From positions 1 to 64,000 of the forward strand of contig JASHON010000164.1 in the NCBI GenBank assembly GCA_030041095.1: a stretch of 64,000 nucleotides of DNA. The letters are read 5' to 3'. The notes beneath the pieces were generated by a model. The model was given only the letters and a program-made list of their open reading frames with translations, was not told the DNA's origin and ran no database searches. Made by a program: the position numbers and the translations under genes. This document shows, piece by piece, positions 58,495 through 64,000 of this stretch. How positions within the stretch are numbered: position 1 is the first letter of the stretch; each line of letters begins with the position of its first letter. Source of the DNA: Terriglobia bacterium. GTDB taxonomy: Bacteria > Acidobacteriota > Terriglobia > UBA7540.

Positions 58495-58516
58495 TTGCCG
58501 GTGCCCGACCCGGCAA
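58495..58516. terminator. Hairpin between convergent genes
   Basis: TTGCCGG (58495-58501) and CCGGCAA (58510-58516) enclose an 8-nt loop. It lies between the ends of the convergent acyltransferase and beta-helix genes and may terminate from one side or both. No T-run follows. Confidence 0.4.
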
Positions 58517-58591
58517 TCGCGCAGCGGGAATACACCCCCGAAGGCGGTCCAGGGGGGACGTTCGAGAAGGTAACCCAGCGGCGGCCCTCAG

Positions 58592-60178
58592 TCAATTGCT
58601 GGTGCTCACCGTAGCGGAGAGATTGGTAGGCGCCGCAGGGGGATCGGAGCTCGCCTGGGTAAGAGGATGCGGATAGATATAGGGCGTATAAAAGGCTGTC
58701 CAGGTATTGGTAGGATTGCACACGTACAGTGTGTTGTTCGATGTATCCCACCAGGCTACGCCAGGCGCGGCTGCGCCAGTCATCGGATCTGTGCCCGCGG
58801 TGCAATCCCCAGACGGCGCGGAACTGCTTTGGTTGATTCCTGCAGTGCCGTTCCAGCTTCCCGGCTCTCCGTAGATAGCGAGAAACTCCTGGTAGTAGTC
58901 GAGATTATCCGTAGTAAGACTACCGTCAGGACCGACTAAGCCCTCGGGCGAGTAGCCAGCGGAATTGTACGTGTTGTCCCAAACGTAGATGGGATCGAGC
59001 ACTTCGTGGGGCCACGACTCGGTTCCCGTCTTCGAATCCACAATGTCCGGAAAGGCGCTTCCAGTTATCAGATCTCCCGCGCCGCGGCCCGGCTGGTCCA
59101 GACACGGATAACCGCTGGAATTCATGTTCCCATCCCAAACGCTGTCTGAACTCGTCTGTGTGGTACCGCAGTAACCCCATCCGTTGGGGATAGTGGCCTC
59201 CGCGTAGGTTTCGTCATTCTGTCGGACGTCACTGAGGCTGACAATATAGCGGACGCCGGAGACCGTGTTACCCCAAACGAGCATCGGCCCACCGTTGTTC
59301 GATTCGACGGCCCCGCCGTTGGGTCCGGATGGGCTTGTTACTGTGTTCATGTAGAACTCCACAGCCCTGCAGCCACGGGCCGGACTGCTGTTCGTGCCGT
59401 GGTTGTACATGACCGAATTCGTGAGCGTGCTGTAGCGGATCACATATCGTCCGCCGTACACGCAATCGCCCGCACCCCCTGTGAAAAGGTCGTCCTCGGC
59501 AAAAAAGAACTCGCTTGACCCGAAGTGATCAGTGTCCGCCCACGATTCGTCACCGTTGCCCGTACTGTCACCTTCCCAAGTCCCTCCGTTATAGACTCGG
59601 ATGGCGTTCGAGACAGCATCGGACGAGTCGAAGAAGTTATGATCGGCCACGCCAAGCACCGAACCATCCAATTCGATACCTTCGAGTTCAGCACCCCCTG
59701 TGGCCTGAAAATGGCAATGGTCTACGCGCACGGACGCCGAATTCCCGGATATCTCAACCTCCCCGTGATCAGGGGTATACCCGGAAGCTTCAGAGAAGGC
59801 GATCCCAGTGACCTCCAGGTACTGGCCGGAAGCCGTGCCTATGACGAACGCCGGGTTTCCGCCAGATACATTGACGCTGATAATCGTTTCGTCCGTGCCC
59901 GCCGTGCTCGCCCCTCCGGTGTTAGCATACTCCGCCCCTGCGCCTTGGATGACAAGACTGGTGGTGCCGGACGGAACGCTGTAGGAGATGCCGGATGTCC
60001 AGGAGCATGTTCCTGCCGGGATGTTCACCGTGGCTGAGGATTGCGTAACGGAATTGAGCGCTGTCTGAACATCGCTGGTATTGCACGACGCCGCGCTGAT
60101 GGTCTGCGCGGCCACGCGGCCAGCAACGAGCCAGGCAGTAACGATTGCCAAAGAGAGCCACTTTACGATTTTGTCCAT
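58592..60178 (-). CDS. Secreted right-handed beta-helix protein
   Basis: A 528-residue exported protein with a signal peptide (residues 1-25, ending 'GRVAAQ'). Residues about 90-300 show regular strand-turn repeats with Asn and Gly turns ('VRVDHCHFQATGGAELEGIE', 'VADHNFFDSSDAVSNAIRVY', 'FYMNTVTSPSGPNGGAVESN'), typical of a parallel beta-helix as in polysaccharide lyases and hydrolases. The C-terminus contains 'WWDTSNNTLYVCNPTNTW'. Catalytic residues cannot be assigned. It is the only minus-strand gene within the locus proper and may process or bind the exopolysaccharide. Confidence 0.72.
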   Translation of the reverse strand: MDKIVKWLSLAIVTAWLVAGRVAAQTISAASCNTSDVQTALNSVTQSSATVNIPAGTCSWTSGISYSVPSGTTSLVIQGAGAEYANTGGASTAGTDETIISVNVSGGNPAFVIGTASGQYLEVTGIAFSEASGYTPDHGEVEISGNSASVRVDHCHFQATGGAELEGIELDGSVLGVADHNFFDSSDAVSNAIRVYNGGTWEGDSTGNGDESWADTDHFGSSEFFFAEDDLFTGGAGDCVYGGRYVIRYSTLTNSVMYNHGTNSSPARGCRAVEFYMNTVTSPSGPNGGAVESNNGGPMLVWGNTVSGVRYIVSLSDVRQNDETYAEATIPNGWGYCGTTQTSSDSVWDGNMNSSGYPCLDQPGRGAGDLITGSAFPDIVDSKTGTESWPHEVLDPIYVWDNTYNSAGYSPEGLVGPDGSLTTDNLDYYQEFLAIYGEPGSWNGTAGINQSSSAPSGDCTAGTDPMTGAAAPGVAWWDTSNNTLYVCNPTNTWTAFYTPYIYPHPLTQASSDPPAAPTNLSATVSTSN

Positions 60179-60195
60179 TCTTCTCGCTCCGTGTT

Positions 60196-60224
60196 ATATT
60201 ACGAGTCATTGAATGTATCGACAA
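60196..60224 (-). promoter_or_regulatory. Promoter of the beta-helix gene
   Basis: On the minus strand TTGTCG (60219-60224), a 17-bp spacer and TAATAT (60196-60201) precede the start at 60178 by 17 nt. GGAG about 9 nt before the ATG is the ribosome binding site. The gene has its own promoter, independent of the polysaccharide operon. Confidence 0.5.
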
Positions 60225-60500
60225 CACAGGGCAAGAACTTGAGTCAGTGACCGGTCCCATGGGCCGCGTGAGGGGATTTGAAGAAGGTTTTCAGAAGCGG
60301 GAAGAAATCGAGCCAAGACACTCGCCTCACCTGATCCCGTTAGGTCGGTCCGGCTCGCTCCGAAGAGCGGAGCGAGCCGCGAGTGCCCTTGCCCAAACCA
60401 CCGACGATATACCATCAGGGAACAGGAATCAAGTGGTTTTCTTAGGAGTTTTTCAGGGTTTTCCCTTAGAGGGTTTTGCAACGCTTAGCGAAGACGATTC
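60225..60500. other. Divergent gap with an imperfect tandem repeat
   Basis: No gene is supported. An imperfect tandem repeat of about 24 bp with core GGTTTTC.CTTAG lies at about 60433-60480, just upstream of the glycosyltransferase start. A short GC-rich inverted segment (CTCGCTCCGAAGAGCGGAGCGAG) lies at about 60357-60379. Confidence 0.4.
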
Positions 60501-61808
60501 ATGAATCAATTACGCGTTCTCGTGCTGGCGCCAGATGCAAATCCGGAAGGCATTTGCGGTGCACTCTTGAGCTACTCTCAGGCCGAAGCGCTTGCACAAT
60601 TCCATGACGTGACCGTTGCCATCCGCTCGCCGGGCAAGGAGGCCGTGCGGCGCAGACAGGGGAGGGTTCAATCCGTAGAGGTAGTCGGAATGCCTCGGCT
60701 TGAGCGTCTGTACGCCTGGACGATAAGGCGGATTTTCAAGAACGGCTACACCAGCAGGGCTCTGACGGTTTTCGCCTATCCGTTCGCTGTTGCCTTTGAA
60801 TGGCAAGCTTGGCGGCAGATGCAGGATCGGATCAGGGCCGGCGGGTTGGACGTTGTCCTACGACTCTTGCCCGTCCCTGCGGTTTTGCCAAGTCCATTCG
60901 CTTTCTTCCTGAGGAAAGGACCTATACCTTTTGTGATCGGGCCTGTCAGCGGCGGTTTGCCGTGGCCGCCAGGTTTCAGCCAGGCGGCGAAGCAAAGAGA
61001 ATGGTTCGCGCACTTAAGAAACTTGTACCGATTCATGCCCTTTGCCCGGTCGACGTACCGGAATGCGGCGGCGATCATAGCCGGCTCGTCCCAAACCTAT
61101 GGTGAGTTCGCCTCGCACCGCGACAAGCTCTTCTTCCTCCTGGAGAACGGAGTCAGCGGCTCAATGTGCTCCGAGGTCCGGGGCACTTCGGAGCGCGACG
61201 GGCAGCTCGAGCTGATCTTTGTCGGCGGGCTGGTCCCGGTAAAGGGTTGCGATCTAGCATTGCGCGCGGCCGCACCACTTTTGCGAAACAACTCGGCCCG
61301 CTTCACGATTGTCGGCGACGGCCCCGAGCGAAATCGCCTCGAACAGCTCGCGACGTCTCTCGGAATTGGGAGCGCCGTTTACTTCTGCGGTTGGCTCAGT
61401 CACCACGAAGCCCAGCGGAAGCTGCGGCAGGCGGACGTGCTGGTGTTTCCGTCGGTTCGCGACAACAGCCCAGCCGTCGTCTTTGAAGCTCTTGCGGCCG
61501 GCGCTGTACCGGTGGTTGCGGATTTCGGCGGTCCGGGGGACACCGTCACTCCGGAGATAGGGTTCAAGGTACCGCTCACCACCGAGGACGATGTGGTTTC
61601 ACGGATGCAAGAAATTCTCACCTCTCTCGCACAGGATCGGGAGCTCCTGAATCGCCTGCGACTGCAAGGCATGGCGTATACTCGCGAAAACCTCACCTGG
61701 GACGCGAAGGCGCGTACGCTTAGCACGATCCTGAATTGGGCGGTGCGGCACGGCCCGAAGCCGAGCCTGCCACCACCGAAGCCGTTGCAAATCAAGCCTG
61801 TGAGCTGA
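60501..61808 (+). CDS. GT4-family glycosyltransferase
   Basis: A 435-residue GT-B fold enzyme. The C-terminal half carries 'LIFVGGLVPVKGCDLALRA', 'FTIVGDGPERNRLEQLA', 'VYFCGWLSHHEAQRKLRQAD', and the E-x7-E donor motif 'SPAVVFEALAAGAVPVVAD'. The N-terminal acceptor domain has two hydrophobic patches (about 115-140 and 150-160) suggesting membrane association. It adds a sugar to the lipid-linked intermediate. The N-terminus 'RVLVLAPDANPEGICGALLS' is the usual Gly-rich start. Confidence 0.83.
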   Translation: MNQLRVLVLAPDANPEGICGALLSYSQAEALAQFHDVTVAIRSPGKEAVRRRQGRVQSVEVVGMPRLERLYAWTIRRIFKNGYTSRALTVFAYPFAVAFEWQAWRQMQDRIRAGGLDVVLRLLPVPAVLPSPFAFFLRKGPIPFVIGPVSGGLPWPPGFSQAAKQREWFAHLRNLYRFMPFARSTYRNAAAIIAGSSQTYGEFASHRDKLFFLLENGVSGSMCSEVRGTSERDGQLELIFVGGLVPVKGCDLALRAAAPLLRNNSARFTIVGDGPERNRLEQLATSLGIGSAVYFCGWLSHHEAQRKLRQADVLVFPSVRDNSPAVVFEALAAGAVPVVADFGGPGDTVTPEIGFKVPLTTEDDVVSRMQEILTSLAQDRELLNRLRLQGMAYTRENLTWDAKARTLSTILNWAVRHGPKPSLPPPKPLQIKPVS

Positions 61809-62031
61809 GGCAGAGAGGCCAGCTGGGTGGGCACATCCGCTCGGTCAACCTGCCGAAGCACCGCTCTCGACGAGGCGGAACTGGAACCTGTTCCGCCAGC
61901 AGACTAAAACCGCGGTGCTCTGCAGGGACACGTTGGAGCGGCCCTGCGGGCCTTCCAGACGTAGAAGCTACATGGTCGCAAGCGTGCGCAACCGGGCGCG
62001 AGGATTACTACTTAGCGGGCGGAGGCACGCT

Positions 62032-63354
62032 GTGAACCACAAAATCCTGATCATCGACGAAAACGGTACCGTGCCTCACGACACGCGTGTGTGGAGGGAA
62101 GCTGTGGCCCTGCGCGATGCAGGATACGAAGTGACCGCGCTGTGTCCTCGTGGCCAGGGACGTGATAGTCGCGGATACGAAGTGATCGACGGTGTTCACA
62201 TCTATCGCCATCCGATGCCGCCGGAGGCAAAGTCGGCTGCCGGCTATGTCCTTGAATACTCTTGTGCGCTGTTCTGGCAGTTTTTGTACGCGTGGTGGAT
62301 TTTCATGCGGCGGGGCTTTCACGTCGTCCAAGGCTGTAATCCGCCAGACACCATCTTTCTGGTGGCAGGGCCCTTTAGGCTACTAGGCGTGGCGTATATT
62401 TTCGATCACCACGATGCCAACCCGGAATTGTATATCGCCAAATTCGGAAGCAAAGGGCCCTTATACAAGGCCCTGGCGTCGTTTGAAAGATGGACGTTTC
62501 GCCATAGCGAAGTAGTGATATCCACGAACGAAAGCTATCGGGAGATTGCAATCAAGAGGGGTGGCTGCAAGCCGGAGGATGTTTTCATTGTCCGGAATGG
62601 GCCTGACTTGCGGACGTTCAAGAGCGTCCGTGCAAATCCGGAGCTGAAGCGTGGCAAGCGCTATTTGGTGGGTTATGTTGGCACCATGAACGCCCAGGAC
62701 GGTTTGGATATCCTCGTGGATGTAGCTCTCCAAGTCAAAAATCTGGGGCGGCGCGACGTTCATTTCACTTGCATCGGCAGAGGCCCGGAGCTATCCACAC
62801 TCAGGAACACGGTGCGTGAAAAGGGTCTTGAAAGCATGATGAACTTCACCGGGAGAATTCCAGACGAGGATTTGCTGGAGATTCTCTCAACGGCTGATGT
62901 TTGCGTGAATCCGGACAAGCCGTGCGAGATGAATGACATTTCAACCATGAACAAAATCATGGAATATATGGCGTTGGGCAAGCCCATCGTTCAGTTCGAA
63001 TCGAAGGAGGGCCGGTTCAGCGCCCAGGACGCTTCCCTTTACGCCGATTGGCGTGGCGGAGCCGCTGATTTTGCGGCAAAGATTCTGTGGCTTCTCGACC
63101 ATCCCGATGCAAGAAAAAAGATGGGCGCGTTCGGCCGGCAAAGAGTTCAGCAAACACTGGCGTGGGAGTATTCGGTCGGCCATTTGCTTGCCGCATATCA
63201 ACGAGCTCTGGATAAAGCGAGAGGCGAACGCCGCGAAACCGTCCCGGCCCGTGCAGGTGATAGGCCACAGGTCGTAGGTCCCAGGCAACAGGCCATAGGC
63301 AACAGACCGCAGGCAACGGCAGTAGAAGCCGAAGATACGGTGAATGTAAGGTGA
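62032..63354 (+). CDS. GT4-family glycosyltransferase with repeat-derived tail
   Basis: A 440-residue GT-B enzyme related to WbuB/ExpE-type glycosyltransferases. 'ILIIDENGTVPHDTRVWREA' opens the protein, 'YIFDHHDANPELY' is in the acceptor domain, and 'YLVGYVGTMNAQDGLDIL', 'FTCIGRGPELSTLR' and 'CEMNDISTMNKIMEYMALGK' form the donor site. The GTG at 62032 has GGAGG 6 nt upstream and is preferred to the frame opening at 61915. The last 40 residues ('DRPQVVGPRQQAIGNRPQAT') are encoded by the intergenic word family GGCCACAGGTCGTAGG and have no structural counterpart in the family. Confidence 0.83.
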   Translation: MNHKILIIDENGTVPHDTRVWREAVALRDAGYEVTALCPRGQGRDSRGYEVIDGVHIYRHPMPPEAKSAAGYVLEYSCALFWQFLYAWWIFMRRGFHVVQGCNPPDTIFLVAGPFRLLGVAYIFDHHDANPELYIAKFGSKGPLYKALASFERWTFRHSEVVISTNESYREIAIKRGGCKPEDVFIVRNGPDLRTFKSVRANPELKRGKRYLVGYVGTMNAQDGLDILVDVALQVKNLGRRDVHFTCIGRGPELSTLRNTVREKGLESMMNFTGRIPDEDLLEILSTADVCVNPDKPCEMNDISTMNKIMEYMALGKPIVQFESKEGRFSAQDASLYADWRGGAADFAAKILWLLDHPDARKKMGAFGRQRVQQTLAWEYSVGHLLAAYQRALDKARGERRETVPARAGDRPQVVGPRQQAIGNRPQATAVEAEDTVNVR

Positions 63355-63444
63355 ACCAATCCGCCTCTCGTCACGCGTCACTAACCGCTGACCACTAGTG
63401 ACCGCTTGTCCGTCCTGTCGCCTATTGCCGGCGAACTATCGCCC
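63250..63444. repeat. Word-like repeats, joint 6
   Basis: Words AGGCCACAGGTCGTAGG, CCCAGGCAACAGGCCATAGG and CAACAGACCGCAGGCAACGG lie inside the 3' end of the upstream coding sequence. After the stop codon CGTCACGCGTCACTAACCGC and CGCCTATTGCCGGCGAACTATCGCC follow. The last word also occurs, slightly changed, at 52479-52512. Confidence 0.6.
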
Positions 63445-64000
63445 ATGCAACCTCTAGTTTCCATTCTCATTCCGGCTTACAACGCCGAGCGCTGGATTGC
63501 GTACACGCTCCAGTCTGCCGTCGCACAAACCTGGAAGCGCAAAGAGATCATCGTGGTCAACGACGGATCCACAGATCGTACGGAGGAAGTGGCGCAGCGC
63601 TTTGCCCCGAGCGGTGTCACGGTAGTGTCGACAGAGAACCAAGGCGCTGCGACGGCTCGCAACCGCGCTTTCGATCTCAGCCATGGCGATTACATCCAGT
63701 GGCTGGATGCGGACGACGTTCTGGCGCCGGATAAGATCGAGCGGCAGCTTGCCGCGCTTCGCGGTGCCGACAGCAAGCGAGTGCTTCTTTCTTCGCCCTG
63801 GGCGCCTTTTTACTACCGCACTCGCAGCGCGCCCGTTGTACGCAATTCGCTGTGCCAGGACCTTGCTCCTGTCGAGTGGCTGCTGAGGAAGATGGGAGAG
63901 AACCTGCACATGCAGACCGCAACGTGGTTGACCAGCCGCGAGTTGGCGGAAGCGGCAGGACCCTGGGATACACGCTTGGTCTCCGACGACGACGGAGAGT
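63445..64000 (+). CDS. GT2-family glycosyltransferase, partial
   Basis: The frame runs off the window end without a stop; 185 codons are visible. 'VSILIPAYNAERW' and 'IIVVNDGSTDRT' bind the nucleotide, 'NQGAATARNRAF' follows, and 'IQWLDADDVLAPDKI' holds the DxD metal motif. 'DTRLVSDDDGE' at the edge matches the ED catalytic-base region. It is the N-terminal two-thirds of a normal GT-A enzyme. Confidence 0.85.
   Translation, partial: MQPLVSILIPAYNAERWIAYTLQSAVAQTWKRKEIIVVNDGSTDRTEEVAQRFAPSGVTVVSTENQGAATARNRAFDLSHGDYIQWLDADDVLAPDKIERQLAALRGADSKRVLLSSPWAPFYYRTRSAPVVRNSLCQDLAPVEWLLRKMGENLHMQTATWLTSRELAEAAGPWDTRLVSDDDGE

Overview
The window most likely comes from a GC-rich member of the Acidobacteriota. 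The strongest marker is a tandem pair of large MacB/FtsX-type permeases with the N-terminal extension typical of 'acidobacterial duplicated orphan permeases' (ADOP). Tat-exported sugar enzymes, a PEP-CTERM protein beside an exopolysaccharide locus, and dense families of short intergenic repeats fit the same group. This assignment is inference from gene content; no database search was run.

Region 1 (1-10.5 kb) is accessory and partly decayed. It holds a DinB-family protein, truncated GIY-YIG and ORF6N genes, a DUF2165 membrane protein, two divergent HigB/HigA toxin-antitoxin modules, a very large secreted propeller-like protein, and a ParS/MbcA-like antitoxin with a RES-like toxin. Mobile-looking palindromic elements (CAGGCTGCGG ends), REP-like palindromes and a mosaic intergenic repeat lie between these genes. 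An AT-rich stretch at 10.19-10.43 kb carries five copies of a short direct repeat.

Region 2 (10.6-22.2 kb) is carbohydrate and central metabolism: an aldehyde dehydrogenase, a divergent pair of amidohydrolase and SelA-like PLP enzyme, a Tat-exported lactonase and beta-mannosidase, then a 6-phosphofructokinase overlapping an endonuclease/exonuclease/phosphatase-family gene.

Region 3 (22.2-33.3 kb) has the two ADOP permeases (the second frameshifted at a G5 run), a second DinB protein, a transposase relic, a methyltransferase, and a lipoprotein built from nine near-identical ASH-type repeats plus a fibronectin III domain.

Region 4 (33.6-64 kb) is a large exopolysaccharide locus. Regulators come first: a LuxR protein with a degenerate receiver, a PilZ protein and a NusG-like antiterminator. 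A PEP-CTERM protein and the export and initiation core follow (GumC/Wzz-type chain-length protein, BY-kinase, phosphoglycosyl transferase with a degenerate GGDEF-like N-terminus). Next are sugar-nucleotide modification enzymes (dehydrogenase, acetyltransferase, deacetylase-like, HldE-like), two asparagine-synthase-like proteins, several glycosyltransferases, a flippase-like/GT2 fusion, an O-antigen polymerase/ligase, a GNAT/FemAB-like protein and a secreted beta-helix protein. The last gene runs off the window. Word-like repeats (CAGCAATCAG, GGCCACAGGCAACAG) sit at many of the gene-cassette joints and extend into two protein C-termini.
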